NCBI GenBank assembly: GCA_944325175.1
Contig: CALUYZ010000010.1
Span: 1 to 59,621, forward strand
Length of the DNA: 59,621 nt
Direction: 5' to 3'
Source of the DNA: Candidatus Gastranaerophilales bacterium
GTDB taxonomy: Bacteria; Cyanobacteriota; Vampirovibrionia; Gastranaerophilales; Gastranaerophilaceae
Under the pieces are notes generated by a model. It worked only from the letters and a program-made list of their open reading frames with translations, was not told the origin of the DNA and ran no database searches. Below, in pieces: positions 17,271 through 25,988 of this stretch. The position numbers and the translations under genes were made by a program. The first letter of the stretch is position 1. Every line of letters starts with the position of its first letter.

Positions 17271-17959
17271 TCGGCGGAATTACAAAAAGTTCATTAATAG
17301 ATTTTCCAAAAAAAATTTCAGCCGTTGTTTTTTTAATAGGTTGCAATTTTAATTGTCCTTATTGTCATAATCCTGAGCTTGTTATATCGAATATTGTTGA
17401 GCCGATTCATACAAACACGATTTATTCTTTCTTAAAATCAAGAATAGGTTTATTGGATGCTGTTGTTATAACGGGCGGAGAGCCAACTTTGCATAAAGAT
17501 TTGCCCGATTTTATAAAAAATATAAAAGATATGGGTTTTTTGGTAAAGCTTGATACAAATGGTTCAAACCCCCTAATGGTAGAACATTTAATAAAAAATA
17601 AGCTTATAGATTACATTGCAATGGATATAAAAGCGCCGTTTGATGAATATAAAAACATAGTTTCAAAAGATATTAATGTAGAAAATGTGAAAAAAACATT
17701 TGAAATTGTTGTTCAAAATAAAATTGATTATGAATTTAGAACAACGGTTGTATCTAATCTTTTGAATTATGAATCGTTTGAAAAAATTAGTGAAATGTTT
17801 AAACAAAAAGGAAAAATTAAAAAGTATTATTTGCAAAGGTTTAAAAAATCTAAGCATCTAAACGCTTTTTACCTAAATGCAAAAACATTTGGAGATGAAG
17901 AATTTGAAAGGGTTTCTTTCTTATTTAAAAATACTGTTGAAGAATTTATGGTGAGATAA
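17264..17959 (+). CDS. nrdG: Anaerobic ribonucleotide reductase activating protein (radical SAM)
   Basis: This radical SAM enzyme installs the glycyl radical on NrdD. The CNFNCPYCHNP motif supplies the CxxxCxxC cluster ligands, and GGEPTLHKDLP is the SAM-binding GGE motif. At 231 residues it is longer than E. coli NrdG (about 154) and matches the variant often found in anaerobes. It overlaps nrdD by seven bases and is followed after a single base by a glycosyltransferase gene, so the reductase genes appear to be co-transcribed with a glycosylation cluster. Confidence 0.95.
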   Translation: MLIGGITKSSLIDFPKKISAVVFLIGCNFNCPYCHNPELVISNIVEPIHTNTIYSFLKSRIGLLDAVVITGGEPTLHKDLPDFIKNIKDMGFLVKLDTNGSNPLMVEHLIKNKLIDYIAMDIKAPFDEYKNIVSKDINVENVKKTFEIVVQNKIDYEFRTTVVSNLLNYESFEKISEMFKQKGKIKKYYLQRFKKSKHLNAFYLNAKTFGDEEFERVSFLFKNTVEEFMVR

Positions 17960-17960
17960 A

Positions 17961-18665
17961 ATGGAAAACGAATTTAAACCTTTGGTTTTAATACCAACTT
18001 ATAATGAAGCATTAAATATAAAAAGTTTTATTGAAGAAATTTTTAAATATTGTCCGGATATTCATTTGTTAATAATAGATGATAATTCACCCGATAATAC
18101 GGCAGAAATTGTTCATTCAATGTGCGATAAAAGAATTTATATCTTAAAAAGAGCTAAAAAAGGCGGGCTTGCAAGTGCTTATATTGAAGGGTTCAGGCAT
18201 GGAATAAATCTTTCTTTTAATGCTTTTATTGAAATGGATGCGGATTTTTCCCATAAACCTGAATATTTACCTATCATGCTTGAAAACTTAAAAAAATATG
18301 ATTTTGTAATAGGTTCAAGAAATATAAAAGGCGGCTCTGTTGAAAATTGGAGTATAGCAAGAAATTTAATTTCAAAAATGGGTTCATTATATTCAAAAAT
18401 TGTTCTATGGTGCCCTATAAACGATTTAACAGGCGGTTTTAACGGTTGGAAAAAAGAAGTTATAGATGCAATCGGTTTAGATAATATAATTTCAAAAGGC
18501 TATTGTTTTCAGATTGAATTAAAATATAAAGCCTACAAAAAAGGTTTTAAATATGTTGAATTTCCGATAATTTTTCCGGATAGAAAACTTGGTGAATCAA
18601 AAATGAGCAAAGATATATTTTTTGAGGCAATGAAAAATGTTTTTAAAATCCGTTTTTCAAAATAA
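17961..18665 (+). CDS. GT2 glycosyltransferase, polyprenyl-phosphate sugar synthase (DPM1-like)
   Basis: The 234-residue soluble GT-A enzyme begins PLVLIPTYNEALNI, contains IIDDNSPDNTAEI and the DxD-type motif EMDADFSHKPEYLP, and ends with the conserved SKMSKDIF-like tail. This is the dolichyl/undecaprenyl-phosphate mannose or glucose synthase subfamily. It makes the lipid-linked donor used by GT-C enzymes. Three GT-C genes follow directly, the first overlapping by 29 bases, so a donor-plus-transferase pathway is likely. It has no membrane anchor. Confidence 0.92.
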   Translation: MENEFKPLVLIPTYNEALNIKSFIEEIFKYCPDIHLLIIDDNSPDNTAEIVHSMCDKRIYILKRAKKGGLASAYIEGFRHGINLSFNAFIEMDADFSHKPEYLPIMLENLKKYDFVIGSRNIKGGSVENWSIARNLISKMGSLYSKIVLWCPINDLTGGFNGWKKEVIDAIGLDNIISKGYCFQIELKYKAYKKGFKYVEFPIIFPDRKLGESKMSKDIFFEAMKNVFKIRFSK

Positions 18666-20652
18666 AATAGCTGTAAATATTCTATTTTTTCTTTTTGTTT
18701 TTTTATCGGCTTTTTCTTTTTTGTTTACTTTTTTTCTTCATAATGATGATTTTTTAATTCCTTTGTTTGAAAAAGTTAATGCATCTTTAAAAATTAATGT
18801 TGAATTTAACAATTCCCCAAAAGAAAACAATTTTCACCTTTTTGCAGATAATTATGAACTTAAACCAAACCTTTTGTTTGAAAATAATTCTTATGTTTTT
18901 TATCAAACTCTAAAAGATACTCAAACTATTAGCTTTTATGCAGATGATATTTCGTATAAAAACCTTGATAATATAGTAATAAATCTAAATAAAAATTTTT
19001 ATTATTTTTCAAAAAAAGATATTGAAAAATTTGATAAAATAAAATCAAAATATTATGTTTTACCGCTTTCTGTAAAATATGCAAAAAATTCATCTTTTAT
19101 AAATGACAAAGGGCTTTTGCATAAATTTTGCATATATTTCTTATCAATTTTTTATAATACAAATTTTTATATTTTTCCTCTTTTGATGCTTTTTATTTCG
19201 GTTTTAATTTATCAAAAAAATAAAGACAAAATAAATTTAGGTTTTAATTTATTTAAAAATAATGCAATTTGGTGGGTTTTATTAATCGGGCTATTATTAA
19301 GACTTCAGGATAATTCAATTCCTTTTTGGGGCGATGAATTATACAGTGCAACTTATGCAGGCGGTATAGATTCGCCTTTTATAAAAACATTTCAAGACCC
19401 CGGCAACCCGCCTTTGTTTTTTATATTAGCTAAAATTTGGCAAACTTTGTTTGGTTCAAAAGAAGTTATATGCAGGCTTTTAACTACGTTGTTTTCTTGT
19501 GCCTCAATTTATCTTATTTGGCTTTTTGTAAAAGATAATTTTAACCAAAAGGCAGCACTTTTGGCTGCTTTTTTGTTTGCAATAAATATATATTCAATTC
19601 ATTCTGCTCAAGAATTCAGAACTTATTCTTTAGGGATATTTTTATCTTTAATTAGTGCATATTTTCTTTTTAAAATAATAAAAAACAGGCAAAATAAAGA
19701 TTTTATTTTTTATTCGATTACAGCAATTTTAATGGCAAATTCTCACTATTTTCAAATATTAATTCTGTTTTCAAATTTTATTTTTGCAATGTTTAAGTTA
19801 GATAATAATTCAAGGTTAAAATTCTTATATGCCAATTTATTTGCTGCTTTTTCTTTTTTGCCGTATTTTTTGATGACGGCTTTAAATAAAGGTTTATTAG
19901 ATTCAAGCTTTAATAATCTTCCTTTTTATAACCACAAAATGATGTGGATGATGATAAACATTCTTTTTTCAAATAAAATAATCCCAATTCTTTTAGCTGT
20001 TGTTGTTATTTTATTTTTGTCAAAAAAGTTGATTGTTGAAGATAAAAAATTAAAAAGTTGTTATTTATATTCTTTTTGGATTATTTTTTCATTATTTTTA
20101 TTTTCTTATCTTTTTTCTGTTTTAATAAGACCGATTATAAAAAGCTATTATTTTGTTTTTGCCGTTCCTTTTATTTCAATTTTAATTTCTTTAACATTTT
20201 TTGTTAATTTTAAAAATAAATTTTTTAAATGGGCGGCAGTTTTAATATTAATTTATAACGGTGTATTTTGTTTTTCAGGCAGAGGTTATTATATTGATAA
20301 AAACGACCTTCTTGTTATAAGGGCCGAAGAAGCTTATAAATATTCTTTCTTTGATTCTGATAAATTCAAAGATAAAAAAATTGCTCTTTTAATGTTTGAT
20401 AATATAAAAGAATACAAAGATTATTATAAAAATTTCTATAAAAATGAAACGCAGCTGATAATGTTTCGTTTCGGATATGACACTTTTGAAAGTTATGAAG
20501 AAAAGCTTTTAAATTCTAAGGCGGATGTTTTTTATTTAATGTATCATATTGCAAGGCTTGGAGAATTTATTGATTATTTCGGCAAAAAATATAAAATTTC
20601 AGCAATATTAACAGATAAAAATGTTGTTTTAATAAGGATGATGAAAAAATAA
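18637..20652 (+). CDS. GT-C (PMT/ArnT-like) membrane glycosyltransferase, paralogue 1
   Basis: The 671-residue polytopic protein has one N-terminal helix (about 10-30), a non-membrane segment of about 120 residues, then around ten further helices. The luminal loop PFWGDELYSATYAGG with the acidic DE pair and DPGNPPLFFILAKIW match the catalytic region of family 39/83 transferases that use lipid-linked sugars. The extracytoplasmic insert between the first two helices is not part of canonical GT-C enzymes. Its start overlaps the GT2 gene by 29 bases. It is the first of three tandem paralogues. The acceptor (protein, lipid or glycan) is unknown. Confidence 0.85.
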   Translation: MFLKSVFQNKIAVNILFFLFVFLSAFSFLFTFFLHNDDFLIPLFEKVNASLKINVEFNNSPKENNFHLFADNYELKPNLLFENNSYVFYQTLKDTQTISFYADDISYKNLDNIVINLNKNFYYFSKKDIEKFDKIKSKYYVLPLSVKYAKNSSFINDKGLLHKFCIYFLSIFYNTNFYIFPLLMLFISVLIYQKNKDKINLGFNLFKNNAIWWVLLIGLLLRLQDNSIPFWGDELYSATYAGGIDSPFIKTFQDPGNPPLFFILAKIWQTLFGSKEVICRLLTTLFSCASIYLIWLFVKDNFNQKAALLAAFLFAINIYSIHSAQEFRTYSLGIFLSLISAYFLFKIIKNRQNKDFIFYSITAILMANSHYFQILILFSNFIFAMFKLDNNSRLKFLYANLFAAFSFLPYFLMTALNKGLLDSSFNNLPFYNHKMMWMMINILFSNKIIPILLAVVVILFLSKKLIVEDKKLKSCYLYSFWIIFSLFLFSYLFSVLIRPIIKSYYFVFAVPFISILISLTFFVNFKNKFFKWAAVLILIYNGVFCFSGRGYYIDKNDLLVIRAEEAYKYSFFDSDKFKDKKIALLMFDNIKEYKDYYKNFYKNETQLIMFRFGYDTFESYEEKLLNSKADVFYLMYHIARLGEFIDYFGKKYKISAILTDKNVVLIRMMKK

Positions 20653-22545
20653 ATGAAAAAAATTGTTTTAGTTTTAATTTCTATTTTGGCTGTTTTTTCG
20701 TTTATGATTAGTTTTATTATAAATAAGAGAAATTTTGATATTCCTTTGTTTTCAGGCGTTTATTCAGATGTCAGAATAAATCTTGAGGCTGGGGGTGATG
20801 TAGAAGTTTTTATAAATAATATTCAAATAAAACCTTCCAATAATCTTAAATTTAATACTTTTAAGCATTATGAAGTTAATAATTTTCCTGTGTATAAAAT
20901 TTCTTTTTCTGATAATGAAATTGAAAAAATGGTTATATCAAGCGGAGATAAACTTTTTTATTTTTCAACTCCGGAAATTAAAAAATTTAAAAAAGATACA
21001 GTGGGAAATTATGTTCTGCCAAACTTTGTCAAATATTCAAAAAATTCAAAATATATAACAGATAAGGGTTTTTTGAATAATTTTTTTATATTTTTTCTTT
21101 CAATATTTTATAACCCGTATTATTTTATCTTGCCGATTTTTTGCCTGATTTTAATTATTCTGAATTTCAATTTCAATTTATTTAAAAATAGTGCCGTTTT
21201 GTGGATAATAATTTGTTTGGGTTTAATTTTAAGGCTTTCTGATTTAACGGCAAATTTTTGGAGTGATGAGCTTTACACAATTTATATGGCAGGCAAATTT
21301 GATGCGCCTTTTTTAAATGTTTGTATGGACCCCGGTAACCCGCCTTTGTATTTTATTTTATCTAAATTTTGGACAGGAATTTTTGGAGTGGAGCCATTGA
21401 ATGTAAGGTTGATGCCTTTGATTTTTTCTGTTTTTTCAATTTATTTAATTTATCTGTTTTTAGATAAAACAAAAACCGCTTTGTTTTTAGCTTTTATTTT
21501 TTCAATAAATATTTATTCTTTAATAACTGCAAAAGAGGCAAGATGTTATTCTTTATGTATATTTTTTGCACTTTTGCTTGCAATATATTTGTTTAAGCTT
21601 ATATCAAAGCCTGTGAATAAAAATTTTTTATGCTATTTTTTAATTTCAATTTTAGCTGTTAATACCCATTTTTATATCTCTTTTATTCTTTTTTCAAACT
21701 TTATTTATGGAGAAATTTTTCTTGATAGCAAAAATAAAATTAAATTTTTAATTCTGAATTTAATTTCATTTTTAACACTTCTTCCTTACCTTTTAATAAC
21801 AGGATTTAAAAACGGTTTATTAAATAATAATTTTAACAGGTTTAATTTCCCTACATTCAATTTTTATTTGGATGTGGTTCAAAAATATATGGGAAGATTT
21901 TCAATTTTTATTTTATTGCTTGTTTTAGTTTTTGTTTTTTATCCGAAGTTAAAAAATAAATTTATAAATAACGAAAACTTGAAACATTTTAATTATTCAA
22001 TATTCTTAATTATTTCAATGTTTATTTCTACATTTATTTTTTCTTTTATAAAACCGATTACAAAAGATTTTTACTTTGTTACAATTTTACCTTTCTTTCT
22101 GATTGCCTTGTTTTTAATACCATTTCTTTTTAAAAATAAAAAATTGAAAATAGTATTGCTTGTTTTGGTTTTAATTTCATATTTTGCAACAAATAATTAC
22201 ATAAAAAGGGAAAGAGCAAGGCTTTTGAACTTTGATAATATTGTTTCTTATTATCTGAAAGATAAAAATGGTTCATCCTCTTTAATTATTCCTCATTCAA
22301 AAGAAATGCTGCTTGTTATCTATGACAAATTAAAAGAAGACGAGCTTATTGTTTATAATTTACCGCAAGAAAAAACCGAGCTTATAGAATTAATAAAAAA
22401 TACGGATAAGAAAAATATATACTTAAAAGTTGAATATAATATATTGCCCGATTTTTTAATTGAAATTGCAAAATTGTATAAAGTTTCTTTTATAAGGCTT
22501 GATAAAGATGTTATAATTGCTAAAGTAAAAAAGGAAAGTGATTAA
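20653..22545 (+). CDS. GT-C membrane glycosyltransferase, paralogue 2
   Basis: The 630-residue paralogue starts immediately after the previous stop codon (TAAATG). It keeps the same plan: N-terminal helix, extracytoplasmic segment ending in NFVKYSKNSKYITDKGFL, then multiple helices with FWSDELYTIYMAGKFDAP and DPGNPPLYFILSKFW. It is the most divergent and shortest of the three, and the conserved residues of the catalytic loop remain, so it is probably active with different specificity. The C-terminal soluble domain is shorter than in its neighbours. Confidence 0.85.
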   Translation: MKKIVLVLISILAVFSFMISFIINKRNFDIPLFSGVYSDVRINLEAGGDVEVFINNIQIKPSNNLKFNTFKHYEVNNFPVYKISFSDNEIEKMVISSGDKLFYFSTPEIKKFKKDTVGNYVLPNFVKYSKNSKYITDKGFLNNFFIFFLSIFYNPYYFILPIFCLILIILNFNFNLFKNSAVLWIIICLGLILRLSDLTANFWSDELYTIYMAGKFDAPFLNVCMDPGNPPLYFILSKFWTGIFGVEPLNVRLMPLIFSVFSIYLIYLFLDKTKTALFLAFIFSINIYSLITAKEARCYSLCIFFALLLAIYLFKLISKPVNKNFLCYFLISILAVNTHFYISFILFSNFIYGEIFLDSKNKIKFLILNLISFLTLLPYLLITGFKNGLLNNNFNRFNFPTFNFYLDVVQKYMGRFSIFILLLVLVFVFYPKLKNKFINNENLKHFNYSIFLIISMFISTFIFSFIKPITKDFYFVTILPFFLIALFLIPFLFKNKKLKIVLLVLVLISYFATNNYIKRERARLLNFDNIVSYYLKDKNGSSSLIIPHSKEMLLVIYDKLKEDELIVYNLPQEKTELIELIKNTDKKNIYLKVEYNILPDFLIEIAKLYKVSFIRLDKDVIIAKVKKESD

Positions 22546-24584
22546 TGGAAGAAGAAAAGATTGTTTTTTATAAGACAAAATGGTTTGTTAATTTAATTTT
22601 TGCGATTTTTTTCATTCTTTCTTTTATTTCTTTTTTGTGGACATTTTTTGTTCATCAAAGCGATTTTAATATTCTTTTATTGGGCAGAAAATATGCAGAT
22701 ACAAGAATAAACATTGAAATGAATGAAAAATATACGAATAATATTCATTTAATGGCAGGCAAAATTGAGCTTAAACCATACATAATGAAAACCAAAAATT
22801 CTTATATTTCATACGAAACAAACAAAATTCCTATTTTTAAATTAAGTTTAAAAATTGATGATAAAAACCCTGAACAGTATATAAACAAAATAAACAATAT
22901 TGTAATTTCCATAGGAAACAATTTTTATTATTTTACAAAAGATGATATTTTAAATTTTAAACGAGATGAAAATGGAGAATTTGTTTTTCCAAAAAGCGTA
23001 AAATATTATAAAAATTCAAAATATATAACCGACAAAGGTCTTTTGAAACAATTTACGGTAAGCTTTCTTGCAATTTTTTATTGTATGAAATATTTTATTT
23101 TTCCAATTTCAACCTTTCTTGTTGCGCTTTTAATATATTTGAACAATAAAAATAAGATTAATCTTGGGTTTAATATATTTAAAAACTATGCAATATGGTG
23201 GATTATTCTATTTGGCTTGATTTTAAGAATTGCCGACAACGGCTTTGCTTTTTGGAGTGATGAACTGTACAGCGCAACTGTTGCAGGAAACCCCATGCTG
23301 CCATTTAGCGCCGTTTTAACAGACCCCGGTAACCCGCCATTGTTCTTTATATTAGCAAGATATTGGCAAATAATTTTTGGTCAAAATGAAAGTTTATTAA
23401 GGCTTTTGCCTTGTATATTTTCTGTTTTAACCATAGGAATGATATATTTATTTGTAAAAAAATATGCTTCAAAAAATGCGGCTCTTTTTGCTTCTTTTTT
23501 GTTTGCGATTAGTTTTTATTCAATTCAATCTGCACAAGAATTCAGAACATATTCTTTAGCTGCACTTTTTTCCGTTATTTCAGGATATTTATTATTTAAA
23601 ATTATTGAAGAAAATCAAAATAAGCATCTTATTTTATACGGTGTTTTGGCAATTTTAATGGCAAATACACATTATTTTCAAATTCTTGTTTTGCTTGGCA
23701 ACTTTGTGTTTGCTCTTTTTAAATTGAACAAAAAACAGATTATTAAATTCTTTTTTGCAAATCTTTTAGGTGCAATTTTATTTTTACCCTATTTTCTTAC
23801 AACCTCACTTAATCGTGCGCTTTTAGACAGCTCTTTTAACGGTTCAATAGGCGCAATAAATTTAGAAGGGTTATTCAATATAATTTCAAAACTTTTTACA
23901 AATTCAATTACTCCCTGTTTGATTTTAATTTTTACAATTTTACTTTTAACGCCAAAAGTAAGAAATTTATTCTTTAAAGAAATTGATAAAAAAATATTCA
24001 ATATTTATTTTTATTCTTTTTATATAGTTCTTTTTGTTTATTTTTCCGCCTTTTTAATTTCTCAAGTAAGACCAATTATAAAATCTTTTTATTTTATAAA
24101 TGTTTTGCCTTATGCTGTAATTTTAATCTCTTTAATTGTTTTCTTGCCTTTTAAAAATCAATGTTTAAGGCTTGTTTTCTCACTTTTCTTTTTGATTACT
24201 TATTTTTCAGGCAATAATTATTTTGAAAAAAACGGACTTATGTTAATAAGGTTTGGCGATATAATAAAATATTCTCATTATGATTCTTTGCAATATAGAA
24301 ATAAGGGCTTAAAAATAGGAATAGCATTGCATGATACTGAAAACTACAAGCTTTTTTATAAAAAGTATTTAAAAGGCGATGAAACCATTATTATGTATCC
24401 TTTTGCCGCTCATCTTAACTATTTTATAGATAAAATTCTTCAATCAGATGCAGATGTTATTTATGCAAGAATGGAATTTAAACGCTTTCCTATATTTGTC
24501 GAGATGATAAAACCTTATGCCGATGTTTCAATAATAAGAACGGATAGAGATGTTTTAATAGGAAGGATTGTATTGAAAAGGTAA
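22545..24584 (+). CDS. GT-C membrane glycosyltransferase, paralogue 3
   Basis: The 679-residue third paralogue overlaps the previous stop by one base (TAATG). FWSDELYSATVAGNPMLP and DPGNPPLFFILARYW identify the catalytic loop. It is more similar to paralogue 1 than to paralogue 2 across the SAQEFRTYSL and MANTHYFQIL segments, suggesting that duplication of 1 and 3 came after separation of 2. Its last bases contain the promoter of the downstream DNA glycosylase gene. Confidence 0.86.
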   Translation: MEEEKIVFYKTKWFVNLIFAIFFILSFISFLWTFFVHQSDFNILLLGRKYADTRINIEMNEKYTNNIHLMAGKIELKPYIMKTKNSYISYETNKIPIFKLSLKIDDKNPEQYINKINNIVISIGNNFYYFTKDDILNFKRDENGEFVFPKSVKYYKNSKYITDKGLLKQFTVSFLAIFYCMKYFIFPISTFLVALLIYLNNKNKINLGFNIFKNYAIWWIILFGLILRIADNGFAFWSDELYSATVAGNPMLPFSAVLTDPGNPPLFFILARYWQIIFGQNESLLRLLPCIFSVLTIGMIYLFVKKYASKNAALFASFLFAISFYSIQSAQEFRTYSLAALFSVISGYLLFKIIEENQNKHLILYGVLAILMANTHYFQILVLLGNFVFALFKLNKKQIIKFFFANLLGAILFLPYFLTTSLNRALLDSSFNGSIGAINLEGLFNIISKLFTNSITPCLILIFTILLLTPKVRNLFFKEIDKKIFNIYFYSFYIVLFVYFSAFLISQVRPIIKSFYFINVLPYAVILISLIVFLPFKNQCLRLVFSLFFLITYFSGNNYFEKNGLMLIRFGDIIKYSHYDSLQYRNKGLKIGIALHDTENYKLFYKKYLKGDETIIMYPFAAHLNYFIDKILQSDADVIYARMEFKRFPIFVEMIKPYADVSIIRTDRDVLIGRIVLKR

Positions 24585-24596
24585 AAATAATATAAT
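24568..24596 (+). promoter_or_regulatory. Promoter inside the GT-C 3' end, leaderless spacing for UDG
   Basis: TTGTAT at 24568-24573 and TATAAT at 24591-24596 are separated by exactly 17 bases. The ATG at 24603 follows the -10 box by six bases, leaving no room for a ribosome site. Confidence 0.7.
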
Positions 24597-24602
24597 AACT
24601 TT

Positions 24603-25178
24603 ATGGAAGAAGAATTGGAAAAACTAAAGGCAAGGTGCTTAAATTGCACTAAATGTTCCTTGTCAAAAACAAGAACAAATGTTGTTTTTTCAGACGGTAT
24701 TCCAAACAGCAAGCTTGTTCTCATCGGCGAGGCACCGGGGTTTTATGAAGATAAAACAGGTGTTCCTTTTGTAGGAAAAGCAGGACAATTATTGGATAAA
24801 ATATTCGCATCTGTCGGATTATCAAGAAAAAAAGATGTCTATATAATGAATACAATAAAATGCCGCCCTCCAAATAACCGTGACCCTCTGCCTGTTGAAA
24901 AAGAAGCATGCAAAGAATTTATGGAAGCGCAGCTTGAAATTTTAAAACCAAAAATAATTCTACTTTGCGGTAATGTTGCCCTTAAAAGTTTGCTTGATGT
25001 TCCTTATGGAATAACAAAAACAAGGGGAAAGTGGTTCATAGGTCCTTATGGCGCTAAAATGATGCCCATTTATCATCCGTCTTATCTTTTAAGGAATGAT
25101 TCAAAAGCTGTAGGCTCTCCAAAATGGCAAATGTGGCAGGATATAAAGGAAATTAAGAAGGTATATGAAAGTTTATAA
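24603..25178 (+). CDS. Family 4 uracil-DNA glycosylase (4Fe-4S)
   Basis: This enzyme removes uracil from DNA arising by cytosine deamination. The 191 residues show the family 4 signature: two N-terminal cluster cysteines CLNCTKC, GEAPGFYEDKTGVPFVGKAG as motif 1, CRPPNNRDPLPVEKEAC providing the remaining cluster ligands, and the HPSYLLRN motif near the C-terminus. The start follows a TATAAT by six bases, so the mRNA is probably leaderless. Its 3' end overlaps the next gene by 14 bases. Confidence 0.95.
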   Translation: MEEELEKLKARCLNCTKCSLSKTRTNVVFSDGIPNSKLVLIGEAPGFYEDKTGVPFVGKAGQLLDKIFASVGLSRKKDVYIMNTIKCRPPNNRDPLPVEKEACKEFMEAQLEILKPKIILLCGNVALKSLLDVPYGITKTRGKWFIGPYGAKMMPIYHPSYLLRNDSKAVGSPKWQMWQDIKEIKKVYESL

Positions 25179-25848
25179 TTTAAAAGCAATATTTATTGTT
25201 TTGACACTGTTTTTTTCACAAGCATCATATTCGATGACACAGGAATTTTTTGAAAACGTCGATGTGCACAGTCTAAAAGCAGGCGTTTCAAAATTTTTGC
25301 TGATAAGAGGCGCTAAAGTTTTTCATAACGAATCTTATGAGGCAAACACTTTTCAGGCGGTTGAACTTGTTAGGGTTGGTCAATATTCAACTGCACAATA
25401 TCAATATGCCTTTAATCTTTCCCCAATGAAAAACGGCACAAGGCTTGATTTGATTGCAATAAAACAAGGTTCAGGCAATGACCCTGTTATGGAAGCAAAG
25501 TTAATGGAATTAATAAAACAGAGCATGCAAGGAAGATTTTTGTATGGTCTTGGTTTTGACTTTGATAATTATTCAACATCAAAAGGAAATATAAAGGCAC
25601 CTAAGGGTAAAAATACAGGCATAAAAATAACCGCAGTTAAATATGATGCTCTAAAAAAGGGGCTTCAGGCAGGAGATGTTATTATAGAAATTAATGACGT
25701 TCCTATTTCCGAAATGCCAATAGATGAATATGCAACAGCACTTTTTGCAAAAAGTATAAATGATTCAATTACATTAACTTATAAAAGAGGAGCTGAGACA
25801 AAAAAAGTTACTCTTATCCCTCGTGTAAGCAACCGAAAAACCTTTTAG
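25165..25848 (+). CDS. Secreted or periplasmic PDZ-domain protein
   Basis: The 227-residue protein has an N-terminal signal peptide (FIVLTLFFSQASYS) and a C-terminal PDZ domain (about 145-220) with GIKITAVKYDALKKGLQAGDVIIEIND, shown here only as a region, and a peptide-binding groove typical of the DegS/CtpA type. No protease domain is present, so it probably acts as a binding or scaffolding protein in the envelope. The middle region (residues 30-135) resembles no family I know. It overlaps the UDG gene by 14 bases. Confidence 0.8.
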   Translation: MKVYNLKAIFIVLTLFFSQASYSMTQEFFENVDVHSLKAGVSKFLLIRGAKVFHNESYEANTFQAVELVRVGQYSTAQYQYAFNLSPMKNGTRLDLIAIKQGSGNDPVMEAKLMELIKQSMQGRFLYGLGFDFDNYSTSKGNIKAPKGKNTGIKITAVKYDALKKGLQAGDVIIEINDVPISEMPIDEYATALFAKSINDSITLTYKRGAETKKVTLIPRVSNRKTF

Positions 25849-25900
25849 TTTTTATTGGTGAAATTCCTTTTAATATAAGTAAATATGGCAAAATTTAGCG

Positions 25901-25929
25901 TTGACATTTAGCTGTATTTTTAATATTCT
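25901..25929 (+). promoter_or_regulatory. Promoter of the SLH protein gene
   Basis: A perfect TTGACA at 25901-25906 and TATTCT at 25924-25929 have a 17-base spacer. The leader of about 52 bases ends in a GGAG ribosome site before the ATG at 25989. This strong, conventional promoter contrasts with the leaderless class elsewhere in the window. Confidence 0.6.
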
Positions 25930-25988
25930 TTTTAAATGGGATGGTATAAGGTCAGTTGTGATTTTATACAAAAAGGATAGGAGAAAAG

